From Streptomyces xylophagus (GTDB taxonomy: Bacteria > Actinomycetota > Actinomycetes > Streptomycetales > Streptomycetaceae): DNA of 64,000 nucleotides. A program made the translations under genes and the position numbers. The notes under the pieces were generated by a model that worked only from the letters and a program-made list of their open reading frames with translations, was not told where the DNA came from and did not search any database. Positions 53,946 through 63,691 of the stretch are shown one piece after another (the stretch's first letter is position 1; the number at the start of each line of letters is the position of its first letter). The DNA lies in NCBI RefSeq assembly GCF_000716435.1, contig NZ_JNWO01000009.1, positions 124,001 through 188,000 on the forward strand. Reading direction: 5' to 3'.

Positions 53946-54805
53946 CCACGATCGCCCCCGACCGCGAGGAATCGGTCCTGGTCCGCCGCCCCGGCCCGCA
54001 CGAACTCCGTCCCGTACGCACCCACCGCCGCCGGCGCGCCCTGGAACTCTCCCTCGCCGTGGCCGTACCCGTGGCGCTCGTCCTCTGGTGGCAACTGGCC
54101 GCCACTCAGGGCTGGATCGACCCCCGCGTCTACCCGGCCCCCTCCACGATCCTCTCCGACGGCTGGCACCGGGCCGCCGCCGGCGAGCTGTGGCCGGACG
54201 TGTGGGCCACGACGAAACGCGTCGTGGGCGGCTACGCGATCGGCACGGCGGCCGGGTACGCCCTGGGCCTGCTGATGGGGTCCCTGTCCCTCGTCCGGGC
54301 CGCGCTGGAACCGCTGTTGGACGCCCTGTACGTCGTACCGAAACTGGCCCTGCTGCCGATCTTCCTCAACATGTTCGGCCTGGGCGAGGGCCCGCAGGTG
54401 GCGCTGGTGGCCACCACCGTCTTCTTCTTCGTGTGGATCTCGACGATGTCGGCGGTCGTCGCGATCCCGTCCGGCCACCGGGACGCGGGCCGGGTCTTCG
54501 GCGCGACCCCGTGGCAGATGTTCCGCCACGTCCTCCTCCCCGCCTCCCTCCCCGCGGTTCTGGTGGGCGCGCGGATCGCGGCGGGCGTGGCCGTGCTGGT
54601 CATCGTCGCCTCGGAACAGATCGCCGCGACGAACGGCCTGGGTCACCTCATCTTCGACTCCCGCGCGCTGTTCCAGAACGACGTGATGTTCGTCGGCATC
54701 GTGTGCGTCGCTGTCCTGGGGGTCGTCTTCTCCGAACTGGTGCGTGTGGCAGGCCGGTTGCTCACACCGTGGGCACCGCGGGACCGAGGACGGGGGCAGT
54801 CATGA
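53942..54805 (+). CDS. ABC transporter permease (SsuC/TauC type)
   Basis: A 287-residue permease with a basic N-terminus (~40 residues) and six TM segments. The EAA-like loop GHRDAGRVFGATPWQMFRHV docks to the ATPase. Both ends overlap neighbours by four bases (ATGA), a strong operon sign. Family substrates are sulfonates, nitrate or thiamine precursors. Confidence 0.9.
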   Translation: MTTIAPDREESVLVRRPGPHELRPVRTHRRRRALELSLAVAVPVALVLWWQLAATQGWIDPRVYPAPSTILSDGWHRAAAGELWPDVWATTKRVVGGYAIGTAAGYALGLLMGSLSLVRAALEPLLDALYVVPKLALLPIFLNMFGLGEGPQVALVATTVFFFVWISTMSAVVAIPSGHRDAGRVFGATPWQMFRHVLLPASLPAVLVGARIAAGVAVLVIVASEQIAATNGLGHLIFDSRALFQNDVMFVGIVCVAVLGVVFSELVRVAGRLLTPWAPRDRGRGQS

Positions 54806-55944
54806 GAAGGCGTGCGTACGGTGTGGTGGTCGTCGTGGCGGCCCTGCTCGGGTCGGCGGGCTGCTCGTCCAAGTACTCGGGGGATTCCGGGACTTCGGAC
54901 ACGGCGGCGGGCAACCGCGCCGTCAAGCCGGTGGAGGGCTGCGGCGAGTCGTCCTGGACGGACCCGGCGGACCTCTCCCCCACCCGGGTCCCGGCCCGCT
55001 GCCAGCCGCTCGCCCCCGGCGCGCAGCCTCTCCCCAAGACGCGCAAGGTGACGATCGCGACGGGAACGCTGAGCGCGGAGTACGTCGCCCCGCTCGAAGT
55101 CGCCCTGGACAAGGGCGAGTTCAAGAAGGAGGGCCTGGACGTCACGCTCAAGGTCCTCCCGACCCCGGACGCGTTGCCGCTGCTGGCCAAGGGGGACATC
55201 GACGCGATGTGGGCGGCTCCCGAGGCAGCCGTCATGAACGGCGTCAAGGGCGGCTTCGACATCAAGTGGGTCGCCGGGAACTTCTCGCCCGACCCGAAGT
55301 CGAAGAGCGGCCTCTGGGTGAAGCTGAAGAACGGCGAGGCCGCGGCGGACGTCCGGATGGCCGGCCGCAGGATGGGCACGATGATCGGCAAGGGCTCGGT
55401 GATCGCGTACCCCATGGAGAAGGCCCTCGCGACCCACGGCGGCGGCCTCGACAAGATCCAGTACCAGCAACTCGGTTCGGCCGACGTCCTCACCGCCCTC
55501 CAGAACGGCGGCGTCGACTCCGCCTGGCTCCTCGACCCGGTCTGGCGCAAGGTCGACGACAACCCCGCGTACGCCTTCCTGGGCGGCCAGCCCCTCGGCG
55601 AGCCCCTGGGCGGCATGCTGTACGGCCGCAGCCTCCTGCACGACGACGTGGACGCCGGGGTGGCCCTCCTGCGGGCCTACATCCGCACGGTGGACACGTA
55701 CTTCGCCGGCGACTACAAGCGCGACGCGAGCTTCGTCACCTACCTCGCGAAACTCCTGAAGATCGACGCGTCGGTCCTGAAATCAACGCCCTCTCTCACC
55801 ATGGACTGGGAGATCCGCGCGGGAACGACGACCCGGCTGCAGTCCGCGTACAAGGCGGCCGGAGTCTCGAAGGGAGCGGCCCTCCCCGAGTCCAGGACCG
55901 TGGACCGCTCGCTGTACGAGGAGGCGGTGGGCCACCAGCCGTAG
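54802..55944 (+). CDS. ABC transporter substrate-binding lipoprotein (NMT1/SsuA-like)
   Basis: A 380-residue secreted lipoprotein: lipobox GSAGCSS with Cys at ~22, a Cys-containing linker (EGCGESSW, PARCQPL), then an NMT1/THI5-like periplasmic-binding fold (SAEYVAPLEVALDKGEFKKEG-like start, GDIDAMWAAPEA, NGGVDSAWLLDPVW). The substrate cannot be told; sulfonates or thiamine precursors are family options. Coupled to the permease. Confidence 0.88.
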   Translation: MRRRAYGVVVVVAALLGSAGCSSKYSGDSGTSDTAAGNRAVKPVEGCGESSWTDPADLSPTRVPARCQPLAPGAQPLPKTRKVTIATGTLSAEYVAPLEVALDKGEFKKEGLDVTLKVLPTPDALPLLAKGDIDAMWAAPEAAVMNGVKGGFDIKWVAGNFSPDPKSKSGLWVKLKNGEAAADVRMAGRRMGTMIGKGSVIAYPMEKALATHGGGLDKIQYQQLGSADVLTALQNGGVDSAWLLDPVWRKVDDNPAYAFLGGQPLGEPLGGMLYGRSLLHDDVDAGVALLRAYIRTVDTYFAGDYKRDASFVTYLAKLLKIDASVLKSTPSLTMDWEIRAGTTTRLQSAYKAAGVSKGAALPESRTVDRSLYEEAVGHQP

Positions 55945-55950
55945 AAACAC

Positions 55951-55984
55951 CGAGGGCCGGAACCCTTTCGGATTCCGGCCCTCG
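55951..55984. terminator. Bidirectional terminator between the ABC operon and tRNA-fMet
   Basis: 12-bp stem CGAGGGCCGGAA/TTCCGGCCCTCG with a 10-base loop between the converging ABC operon and the minus-strand tRNA. Confidence 0.75.
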
Positions 55985-55992
55985 GCCTTCAG

Positions 55993-56066
55993 TAGCGGGG
56001 ACAGGATTTGAACCTGCGACCTCTGGGTTATGAGCCCAGCGAGCTACCGAGCTGCTCCACCCCGCG
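55993..56066 (-). tRNA. Initiator tRNA-fMet (CAU), copy 1
   Basis: The minus strand folds as a 74-nt tRNA: acceptor CGCGGGG with C1-U72 unpaired, D arm GAGC..GCTC, anticodon arm CTGGG-CTCATAA-CCCAG with the three G:C pairs of initiators, and T arm GCAGG-TTCAAAT-CCTGT. CCA is not encoded. Identical to the copy at 58.3 kb. Confidence 0.95.
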
Positions 56067-56180
56067 CCGTTGTGATTGCAACGTTACGTCAGACGGCCGG
56101 ACAGAAGCAAATCGCTTATCAACCCAGGCCAGCGACACCCAGCCCGTCCGCCGCCCACCTGCCGGCCCAGGCCGGCTACA

Positions 56181-56257
56181 TCCAGCCCGTCCGGCGTTTG
56201 AGGACGAGGCCGTTCAGGCCGAAGCGGGGGCCTGGGGGCGGCAGCCCCCAGTGATGG
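56181..56257. repeat. Second type of dispersed Streptomyces intergenic repeat
   Basis: Contains CAGCCCGTCCGGCGTTTGAG, GACGAGGCCGTTCAGGCCGA and the hairpin CTGGGGGC-GGCA-GCCCCCAG. I recognise this as a common intergenic repeat of Streptomyces genomes. A partial copy of its first 10 bases lies at about 56140. Between tRNA-fMet copy 1 and the Sel1 gene. Confidence 0.65.
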
Positions 56258-56285
56258 GACGGGTAGGGGCGGCGGGGGCGAAAAA

Positions 56286-58097
56286 CTACGCCGTCAGCTC
56301 CTGCCGCAACGCATCCCGCAACCGAGCCGCCCGCTCGGACACCTCCGACGGCCCCAAGGACACGGCCCGATCAGCCCACCGCTGCCCCTCGGCCAGCTCC
56401 CCGCGACGCGCGTAAACCAGGGCCAACCGCAACGCCGCCCGCCCGTGCCCCGCGTCAGCGGCCCGCGCCCACCACACCGCAGCCTCCGGCTCACTCCCCT
56501 CCCGAGCCAGCAACAGCCCAAGATTGAAGGCACCGTTACGGGACCCCGCCTCGGCCGCCTCCCGGTACCACCGAGCCGCCTCGACGACATCCCCACGCGC
56601 AGCCGCGAGCATCCCCACCCGCACCTGAGCGCGCCGGTGCCCCTGCGACGCCGCCCGCTCGTACCACTCCTCGCACTCGGTCTTCTCGTGCACCTGCTCG
56701 CCCAACTCGTGCGCGGGCGTGGGCGGTCGCCGCGCGTCGAGCACCGAGGCCAGCCGGTACGCCGCCTCCGCGCTCCCCCCGCCGGCGGCACAGCGGAGAT
56801 GCCGCTCGGCCTCCCGCTCGTCGCCGTCCCGCAGCCGGGCGATCCCGACCTGCAACGCCGCTTCCGTGTGCCCGGCAGCCGCAGCCCGCTCGTACCAGGG
56901 CAACGCAACGCCCTCCTCACCGCGCCCGGCGAAGAGAATCCCGAGGTTGAACGCCGCGTCCACGCTCCCGGCCTCCGCGGCCTTGGAGAACCACGGCTCG
57001 GCACCGGTCGCGTCGCCGCCCTGGAGCAGCAGCACGGCGAGTGCGTTCGCCGCCTCGCGGTGTCCGGCGTAGGCCGCCCGTCGGTACCACTGCTCGGCCT
57101 GCGCGGTGCGCGTCTGCTCGGCGCAGAGCAGCCCGAGGTTGTACGCGCCGTTCACGTCACCGGCGTCCATCGCGGCCCGGTACCACCGCTCGGCGGTCTG
57201 TGTCTCGCCGCGCTCGGCGTGCAGCGCGCCCAGCGCGTTGGCCGCGTTGCCGTCGCCGTCCTGGGCAGCACGGAGCCACCACACGGCGGCGCTCTCGGTG
57301 TCGCCGGCGTCGCGCAGCAGGAACCCGAGCGCGCAGGCGGCCCGCGCCTCCCCGTCCTTCGCGGACGTCAGATACCAGCGCCCGGCCTCCTTGAGCTCGC
57401 CCCGCTTCTCCAGGATCGCCCCGAGGTGCAGCGCGGCCCGCTGATGTCCACGCGCGGCGGCCTGCCGGTACCACTGCTCGGCCTCGCCTCCCGCGGGCGG
57501 GTCGACACCGTTGTCAGCCCCGCCCTCGCCCTCGTGCGGCGCCTGTCGATCAAGCGCCCGTGCCAGCCGGTACGCGGCCTCGCGGTGCCCGCGCTCGGCG
57601 GCGGACCGCATCCACTGCTCGGCCAGGGTGTCCCCGCGGTGCTCCAGCAGATCGGCGAGCGCGTAGGCGCCCAGCGCGTGGCCCTGTTCGGCGGACTGGC
57701 GCAGCCAGTACTCGGCGGCGGGCTCGTCGCCGCGCTCGCGGTGGTATCGCCCGAGGGCGTGCGCGGCGGCGGCGGAACCGGCCACGGCGGCGATCCGCCA
57801 CCAGCCGGCGGCCTCGTCGGTGTAGCCGCGCTGGTGGAGGAGGACACCCAGGTTGTTGGCCGCGGCGCGGTCGCCCTCGGCGGTGGCGGCACGCAGCAGA
57901 GGCTCGGCTCCGTCGAGATCACCGCGGCGCAGCAGCATCGCTCCGAGGACACTCGTCGCCTCGACGTCGCCGGCCTGTGCGGCGAGCCGTGTGCGTGCCT
58001 CGTCGACAGCCTCCGCCTCACCGGTCTCGTCCCGGTCGGAAGGCTGCACAAAACGCCCTGTATCCAACAGAGTTGCCTTGTCCCCCATAACGTCCAT
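56286..58097 (-). CDS. Sel1/TPR-repeat protein
   Basis: A 603-residue repeat protein composed of about 15 Sel1-like ~36-residue units, recognisable by repeated AAEAGSVDAAFNLGIL- and ERAAAAGHTEAAL-like blocks. Such solenoids scaffold protein complexes; no catalytic domain or signal peptide is present. ATG 58097 (MDVMGDKATLL) follows GCAGGTGG; an ATG three codons later is possible. It sits between two identical initiator tRNA genes. Confidence 0.82.
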   Translation of the reverse strand: MDVMGDKATLLDTGRFVQPSDRDETGEAEAVDEARTRLAAQAGDVEATSVLGAMLLRRGDLDGAEPLLRAATAEGDRAAANNLGVLLHQRGYTDEAAGWWRIAAVAGSAAAAHALGRYHRERGDEPAAEYWLRQSAEQGHALGAYALADLLEHRGDTLAEQWMRSAAERGHREAAYRLARALDRQAPHEGEGGADNGVDPPAGGEAEQWYRQAAARGHQRAALHLGAILEKRGELKEAGRWYLTSAKDGEARAACALGFLLRDAGDTESAAVWWLRAAQDGDGNAANALGALHAERGETQTAERWYRAAMDAGDVNGAYNLGLLCAEQTRTAQAEQWYRRAAYAGHREAANALAVLLLQGGDATGAEPWFSKAAEAGSVDAAFNLGILFAGRGEEGVALPWYERAAAAGHTEAALQVGIARLRDGDEREAERHLRCAAGGGSAEAAYRLASVLDARRPPTPAHELGEQVHEKTECEEWYERAASQGHRRAQVRVGMLAAARGDVVEAARWYREAAEAGSRNGAFNLGLLLAREGSEPEAAVWWARAADAGHGRAALRLALVYARRGELAEGQRWADRAVSLGPSEVSERAARLRDALRQELTA

Positions 58098-58259
58098 CGT
58101 CGCACCACCTGCAACCTGGGTACACCTGGTATACCGCAGCCAGTGAGGTCTCTACAGCGTTTTGTCGACATGCCCACAGAGAGACAAGCGAAACACGGTT
58201 TCACCAAGTCCCCCCGGCGGCACGGCCGTCACCCTCGTCGGCACATGCGTTCGCACAGC

Positions 58260-58296
58260 GCGAAGGCCCGGATCCTTGGAGGATCCGGGCCTTCGC
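58260..58296. terminator. Terminator downstream of tRNA-fMet copy 2
   Basis: 16-bp stem GCGAAGGCCCGGATCC with its complement around a 5-base loop, immediately 3' of the minus-strand tRNA. Confidence 0.75.
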
Positions 58297-58302
58297 GTTC
58301 AG

Positions 58303-58376
58303 TAGCGGGGACAGGATTTGAACCTGCGACCTCTGGGTTATGAGCCCAGCGAGCTACCGAGCTGCTCCACCCCGCG
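58303..58376 (-). tRNA. Initiator tRNA-fMet (CAU), copy 2
   Basis: Identical over all 74 bases to the copy at 55993-56066, including the three G:C anticodon-stem pairs and the unpaired C1-U72. CCA not encoded. The few flanking bases (AG before, CCGTTGTG after) are also shared, pointing to duplication. Confidence 0.95.
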
Positions 58377-58448
58377 CCGTTGTGTTGCAACCGTACCACG
58401 GTGCGGGGTGGGCCTCTGACCTAGTGATCAACTGCCGCCTGAGCTGCG

Positions 58449-61397
58449 CTAACCACTCGAACTGCTCGGACTGCTACTGGGACTGCCACTGGCACTCGGA
58501 CTACTGCTGGGACTCGCACTGCTCTTGTCGCTGCCACTGCTCTTGTTGGCCGCGGCCTGTGCGTCCTCGGCCCGCTTCAGCGCGGCCTGGAGATCCTTCT
58601 GCGCCTGTCCGTACGCCTCCCAGTCACCCTTCTTCAACGCCTCCTGCCCGGCGTCGAATGCCTTCTGGGCGTCGCTCAACGCCGCCTGGACCGTGGGATT
58701 ACCGGATGCCGGTGGACTGGTGGTGCCCGTATCCGGTGGCGTCGTCGTACTGCTCTCCGCCCCGAAGACCTTGTTGAGCCCCTCGTCCAGCGTGTCCTCG
58801 AAGGCGGTCTTGCCTCCGTAGGCCACCAACACCTTGCGCAGGAGCGGGTACTTGAGTCCACCACCGCGTACGTAGACGGGCTCCACGTAGAGCAGTCCTC
58901 CGTCGAGCGGCACCGTCAGCAGGTTGCCGTACTCGATGTCGGAGTCGCCGCCCTTGAGCAGCTTGATGGACTCGGCGATGTCCTGTTCGGAGTTGAAGGC
59001 ACTCTGCACCTGTTTAGGTCCGCCGACGGTCGTGCTGGTCGGCAGCTTCAGGATTCTGATCTTGCCGTAATCAGGCGTGCCGGCCTCGGAGTCGACCGCC
59101 ATGAAGGCGCTGAGGTTGTCTCTGCCGTTCGGCGTGAACGTCGTCGTCAGGGAGAACGCCTGCGCGGTCTGATCCGGCATCTTCATGCTCAGGTAGTACG
59201 GCGGCACCGCGCTGCCCGACTTGTTGGTCGGGTCGTCCGGCACCTGCCACACCTCGCTGCCGCTGAGGAACGTCTGCGCGTCCGTCACGTGGTAGCGGGT
59301 GAGCAGTTCGCGCTGGACCTTGAACAGGTCCTGCGGGTACCGGAGATGGGCCATCAGCGAGGACGAGATGTCCTTCTTGGGCTCGACCGTGCCGGGGAAC
59401 GCCTTCATCCAGGTCTTCAGGACCGGGTCCTCGGTGTCCCACTGGTAGAGCTTGACCTCGCCGGTGTACGCGTCGACGGTCGCCTTCACCGAGTTGCGGA
59501 TGTAGTTGACCTGGTTCTGCTGGGCCACCACCGCGCGGTTGTTGTTGGAGGCGGTCAGCGAGTCGGCCGTGGTGTCCCCGAGGGTCGTCCGCGAGGCGTA
59601 CGGGTATCCGTTGCTGGTCGTGTACGCGTCGACGATCCACTGGATATGACCGTCCACCACCGCCGGGTACGCGTCGCCGTCGATGGTCAGCCAGGGCGCC
59701 ACCGCCTCGACGCGCTCCTTGGGCGTGCGGTTGTACAGAATCCGCGAACCCTCACCGATCGCACCGGAGTAGAGCATCTGCGGTTCGTTGAACGCCACCG
59801 CGTACGCGGCCCGGTTGAGCGGGTTGGAGAGGTTGACCCCGCTCTTGCCCGTGTAGCTGGTGGTCTTCTCGCCGCTGTCGTCGGAGTAGTCGATCTCCTT
59901 CTGGGGACCGCCGACGATCGAGTACGTGGTGGTCTTCTCGCCGTAGTAGATCTGCTGCTCGTACGTCCCGAGGTCACCCGTGGACGGCAGATCGGACTCG
60001 GTGAAGACCGGCCGGCCCTCGGAGTCGGCCTCCGTGCCCTTGGCGGCGACCACGCCGTAGCCGTGGGTGTAGCGGAAGTGGTCGTTGATCCAGTTGTTCT
60101 TCGGAATGCCGTTGAGGTTCAGCTCGCGCAGACCGATGACCGTGTCCTGGTCCTTGCCGTCCTTGCTGTAGCGGTCGACATCCAGGTTGGTCGGGAACGC
60201 GTAGTAGTTCCTGATCTGCTGGAGCTGCTGGAAGGTGGGCGAGACGATGTTCGGGTCCACGATGCGGATGCTCGCCGTGGAGTCGACGTCGGACCGCAGC
60301 TTGGCCTTGTCCTTGGTGGTGCTCGTCCCCGAGTACTCCGTGACCTTGGTGTCGTCGATGCCGTAGGCCTCGCGCGTCGCCTTGAGGTTCTTCTGGACGT
60401 ACGGGGCTTCCTTGGCCTGCTCGTTCGGCTGGACCGTGAACTTCTGGACGATCGCCGGGTACAGGCCGCCGATGAGGATCGCGGAGAGCACCATCAGGCC
60501 GAAGCCGATGACGGGCAGCTGCCAGGTGCGCCGCCACAGGGTGGCGAAGAACAGCAGCGCGCAGATGACGGCGATGCAGAACAGGATCGTCTTGGCCGGC
60601 AGATACGCGTTCGCGTCGACGTACCGAAGGCCCGTCCAGTCGCCCGTCGCCTTGAAGTCGCTGGACTTGACCGCGAGTCCGTACCGGTCGAGCCAGTAGG
60701 CGACCGCCTTCAGCGCGACGAAGATGCCGAGCAGCACCGACAGATGCCCGGTGGCCGCGGCCGTGGCACGCGCGCCCGGGCTGGTGATGCGCAGCCCGCC
60801 GTACAGGTAGTGCGTCAGCGCGGCGGCGAGCAGCGAGAGGATCGCGGCGGCGAAGCCGAAGCCGAGCAGGAAGCGGTACCACGGCAGGTCGAACGCGTAG
60901 AAGGACACGTCGAGGTGGAACTGCGGGTCCTTCTGGTGGAAGGGCACGCCGTTGACCCACATCAGCCAGACCCGCCACTGACTGGACGCCGAGGCCCCCG
61001 CGATCAGCCCGACGAGAGCCGTGATCGCCAGAAGCAGCCACTTCTTGTACGGCGCGATGCCCATCCGGTACCGGTCGAGGCTCTGCTGCTCCATCGACAT
61101 GGCGCTGAGTGGCGGGCGCAGGCGGTGCGCCAGCCAGATGTTCACCCCGACCGCGGCCGCCATCAGGAGGCCGAAGACGAAGAACAGGCCGATCTTGGTC
61201 GACAGGGTGGTGGTGAACACGGACGAGTAATGCACCGACCGGTACCAGAGCCAGTCCGTCCAGAAGCCCGCGAACATCGTGAACGCCATGCCGAGTACGG
61301 CAAGGACACCCAGTGTCATGAGCAAAGTCCGGACACGCCGGGACGGGCGGCCCACTCTGATCCGCGGCCCTGTCGGGCCTCCGCCGCGGTCCGGCAT
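58449..61397 (-). CDS. UPF0182 family membrane protein
   Basis: A 982-residue actinobacterial membrane protein. Seven or so TM segments lie in the first ~360 residues (e.g. [16 protein letters not shown]). A large extracytoplasmic region with repeated DG/NG turns follows ([28 protein letters not shown]). The C-terminus has a coiled, Ala/Lys-rich segment ([14 protein letters not shown]) and an ~30-residue Ser/Pro tail. Function is unknown. ATG 61397 (MPDRGGGP); GTG 61418 is possible. Confidence 0.9.
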   Translation of the reverse strand: MPDRGGGPTGPRIRVGRPSRRVRTLLMTLGVLAVLGMAFTMFAGFWTDWLWYRSVHYSSVFTTTLSTKIGLFFVFGLLMAAAVGVNIWLAHRLRPPLSAMSMEQQSLDRYRMGIAPYKKWLLLAITALVGLIAGASASSQWRVWLMWVNGVPFHQKDPQFHLDVSFYAFDLPWYRFLLGFGFAAAILSLLAAALTHYLYGGLRITSPGARATAAATGHLSVLLGIFVALKAVAYWLDRYGLAVKSSDFKATGDWTGLRYVDANAYLPAKTILFCIAVICALLFFATLWRRTWQLPVIGFGLMVLSAILIGGLYPAIVQKFTVQPNEQAKEAPYVQKNLKATREAYGIDDTKVTEYSGTSTTKDKAKLRSDVDSTASIRIVDPNIVSPTFQQLQQIRNYYAFPTNLDVDRYSKDGKDQDTVIGLRELNLNGIPKNNWINDHFRYTHGYGVVAAKGTEADSEGRPVFTESDLPSTGDLGTYEQQIYYGEKTTTYSIVGGPQKEIDYSDDSGEKTTSYTGKSGVNLSNPLNRAAYAVAFNEPQMLYSGAIGEGSRILYNRTPKERVEAVAPWLTIDGDAYPAVVDGHIQWIVDAYTTSNGYPYASRTTLGDTTADSLTASNNNRAVVAQQNQVNYIRNSVKATVDAYTGEVKLYQWDTEDPVLKTWMKAFPGTVEPKKDISSSLMAHLRYPQDLFKVQRELLTRYHVTDAQTFLSGSEVWQVPDDPTNKSGSAVPPYYLSMKMPDQTAQAFSLTTTFTPNGRDNLSAFMAVDSEAGTPDYGKIRILKLPTSTTVGGPKQVQSAFNSEQDIAESIKLLKGGDSDIEYGNLLTVPLDGGLLYVEPVYVRGGGLKYPLLRKVLVAYGGKTAFEDTLDEGLNKVFGAESSTTTPPDTGTTSPPASGNPTVQAALSDAQKAFDAGQEALKKGDWEAYGQAQKDLQAALKRAEDAQAAANKSSGSDKSSASPSSSPSASGSPSSSPSSSSG

Positions 61398-61571
61398 CTG
61401 GAAAGCCAAGGTGCGCACCTCGAAGTTCGCTGTTGGTCGCTGTCGTTGCGTCAGGTCCCCGGTTTCGCGGACCCTCCGTAGCCCCGCGTGATCGCGGGCC
61501 CACACCTATGCAACTTACTCACCGTTTACTCGGTTCCCGATTCCGGCCATGAACGAGGCAGGATTGTGACC

Positions 61572-62114
61572 ATGTCCAACACTCCCATGGCAGCGAACCC
61601 CCTCACCCGGGCCGTACTCGAGATCGACGAGTACGCCTCCGGCCTCGGTTGGGACCAGCCCGCTCGCCTCTTCGCCCTGGTAGACACCGCGCGGCTGCGG
61701 GCCCAGGAACCCGGCCTCGCGGCCCAGCTCGGCCTGCGGGACGAGCCCGAGACCACCGGTCTCACCCCGATCGAGCAGGAGGAGATCCCGGCCGGAAAGC
61801 CGCTGGACGAGTTCCTCGGCACGATCGCCTGGCCCGACGCGGTGGCCGGCTGCGCGCTCACGGTCGAGCGCCTGATGCTGCCGCCGTCCGCCGAGGCCTC
61901 CGTCCCGGACGGCCTGAGCGAGAAGAAGCTCACCCAGTGGGTCGCCCAGCACCCGGACCGCCAGGAGGTCCGCATGACGGTCGCGGTCCTGCGCGACGGC
62001 ACCCGCGACTCGGCCCTGCGCCTGCGCGAGAAGGACTCCCCCACGGAGGTCCTCACGGGCGGCGCCCTGGTCCCGGGCCTCGCCGAGGCCCTGTCGGCGA
62101 CCTTCGAGGACTGA
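61572..62114 (+). CDS. PPA1309-family protein
   Basis: A 180-residue cytoplasmic protein: AVLEIDEYASGLGWDQPARLFALVD-like start, TPIEQEEIPAGKPLDEFL, and AWPDAVAGCALTVERLMLP, the conserved PPA1309 blocks. Its function is unknown. It is divergent from the UPF0182 gene and convergent with the PDZ protease gene, an arrangement kept across actinobacteria. ATG 61572. Confidence 0.85.
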   Translation: MSNTPMAANPLTRAVLEIDEYASGLGWDQPARLFALVDTARLRAQEPGLAAQLGLRDEPETTGLTPIEQEEIPAGKPLDEFLGTIAWPDAVAGCALTVERLMLPPSAEASVPDGLSEKKLTQWVAQHPDRQEVRMTVAVLRDGTRDSALRLREKDSPTEVLTGGALVPGLAEALSATFED

Positions 62115-62123
62115 CTTCGTCCG

Positions 62124-62172
62124 GTACGACTCCGGGGGCGCCCTCGACCTGAGGGCGCCCCCGGAGTCGTAC
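62124..62172. terminator. Strong bidirectional terminator
   Basis: 22-bp perfect stem (left arm 62124-62145, starting GTACGACTCCGGGGGCG) with a 5-base loop, between convergent genes. Confidence 0.85.
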
Positions 62173-62200
62173 GCGGGGTCTTCTTAAAGAAGAGGCCTGT

Positions 62201-63298
62201 TCAGCCCTTGGTGCTGCACTTCGGCAGGTCGGCGGTCTTGCCGCTGTTGATCAGCTTGAGGTCGCTGATCGCGTCCTTGATGGTGTTCACCTTGACGAGC
62301 TGGAGGCCACCGGGGGTGTCCTTGGCGGCCTCCGCGCAGTTCTCGGCGGGGGTCAGGAAGTACCGGGCGCCCTTGCTGCGCGCGCCGACCGTCTTCATCG
62401 AGATGCCGCCGATCGGGCCGACCTTGCCGTCGTCGTCGATCGTGCCGGTGCCGGCCACGAACTTGCCGCCGGTGAGATCGCCCGGGGTGAGCTTGTCGTA
62501 GATGCCGAGCGCGAACATCAGACCGGCGCTCGGGCCGCCGACGTCCGCGAGCTTGATGTCGATGGAGAACGGGAACGTGTGATCGGTTCCGGCCGAGATG
62601 CCGACGATGGCGCGCTTGGCGCCGGTGTCGTCGGAGGTCGCGGTGGTGATCGTGATCTTCTTCGTCGCGGTCGCCGTCTTGTTCGCCTTCACGGCGGCGG
62701 CCTGGTCCTTGGCCGGCACGATCGTGAACACGACGTTCTCGCCGGGCTTGTGCTTGGTGACCAGCTTCGCGACGTCGTCGGGCTGCTTCACCGTCGTACC
62801 GTCCACGGCCTTGATCACGTCACCGGCGTGCAGCTTGCCCTCGGCCGGGGAGTCCTTGAGGACCGTCGAGACGATCACCCAGGACTTCACGGGGATGCCC
62901 AGCTGGTCCAGGGCGGCGACCTTGGCGCTCTCCTGGGACTGGCTGAACTCCTCGGCGTTCTCCTGGGTCGACTGCTGCTCCGTCTTGCCGTCCGGGTACA
63001 GCGTGTCGTGCGGGACGATCTTGTCGTCGTGGGCGAGCCAGCCGTACACGGCCTCGACGAGGCTCATGTTGTAGTCGGCGCTGGTGACCCGGACCGTCGT
63101 CATGTTCAGGTGACCGGTCGTCGGGTAGGTCTTGCGCCCGGTGATCTGCAGTACCGGCTCGCCGTCGTGGTCCCCGAGCGTGTTCACCGTCGGGCCCGGC
63201 GACATCTCCGCGTACGGGACTTTGATGAAGACTGCCGCGCACAGGAGCGCGATCAGCATCAGGGTGGAGGCGAGCATCGTCGCGGTGCGGCGTGGCAT
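62201..63298 (-). CDS. PDZ-domain Lon-type membrane protease (YlbL/S16 family)
   Basis: A 365-residue protein: an N-terminal TM anchor (residues 10-28), a PDZ domain (about 130-210, with DSPAEGKLHAGDVIKAVDG-like sequence), and a C-terminal Lon S16 domain with the catalytic Ser in GGPSAGLMFALG and Lys in GGISMKTVGA. It should cut extracytoplasmic or membrane-adjacent proteins without ATP. ATG 63298. Conserved neighbour of UPF0182 and PPA1309 genes. Confidence 0.9.
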   Translation of the reverse strand: MPRRTATMLASTLMLIALLCAAVFIKVPYAEMSPGPTVNTLGDHDGEPVLQITGRKTYPTTGHLNMTTVRVTSADYNMSLVEAVYGWLAHDDKIVPHDTLYPDGKTEQQSTQENAEEFSQSQESAKVAALDQLGIPVKSWVIVSTVLKDSPAEGKLHAGDVIKAVDGTTVKQPDDVAKLVTKHKPGENVVFTIVPAKDQAAAVKANKTATATKKITITTATSDDTGAKRAIVGISAGTDHTFPFSIDIKLADVGGPSAGLMFALGIYDKLTPGDLTGGKFVAGTGTIDDDGKVGPIGGISMKTVGARSKGARYFLTPAENCAEAAKDTPGGLQLVKVNTIKDAISDLKLINSGKTADLPKCSTKG

Positions 63299-63375
63299 GG
63301 CACGACAGTACGGGACGGCTCTGTCAGCGCACCGTCAGGGCCGCTCTCCGGTCACGCTTCCGTTCGCGCTTCCGT

Positions 63376-63540
63376 TCACGTGCCGGAGTGGGACTTCTCC
63401 ATCGCCTCACGGAAGCGGGCATAGCCGTCCAATTCCGGACCGTCGCTGCGCACCTTGCGGGTCCTGTTGGCCCAACTGCCCCACAGACCGGCACCTATCG
63501 CAGCCACCAGCGGAATCAACAACCAGGCGAGTGCCGCCAT
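63376..63540 (-). CDS. Conserved short membrane protein (54 residues)
   Basis: Starts MAALAWLLIPLVAAIGAGLW, one TM helix, then a basic and acidic cytoplasmic tail (NRTRKVRSDGPELDGYARFREAMEKSHSG). I recall nearly identical proteins next to the PDZ protease gene in other Streptomyces. ATG 63540. Confidence 0.75.
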   Translation of the reverse strand: MAALAWLLIPLVAAIGAGLWGSWANRTRKVRSDGPELDGYARFREAMEKSHSGT

Positions 63541-63691
63541 GCCGACCTCCCAACCCCACAGAGTCACCTCAACTGACTGATCAGCAGATTAGCCAGCCCC
63601 ACTGACAACGCTCATGCCCGGGGGGCGGTTACGCAACCGGAGGGCCGGTGAGAAGTCGATCGGGGTCGGGTGAGAAGTCGGTGAGCGGGCA

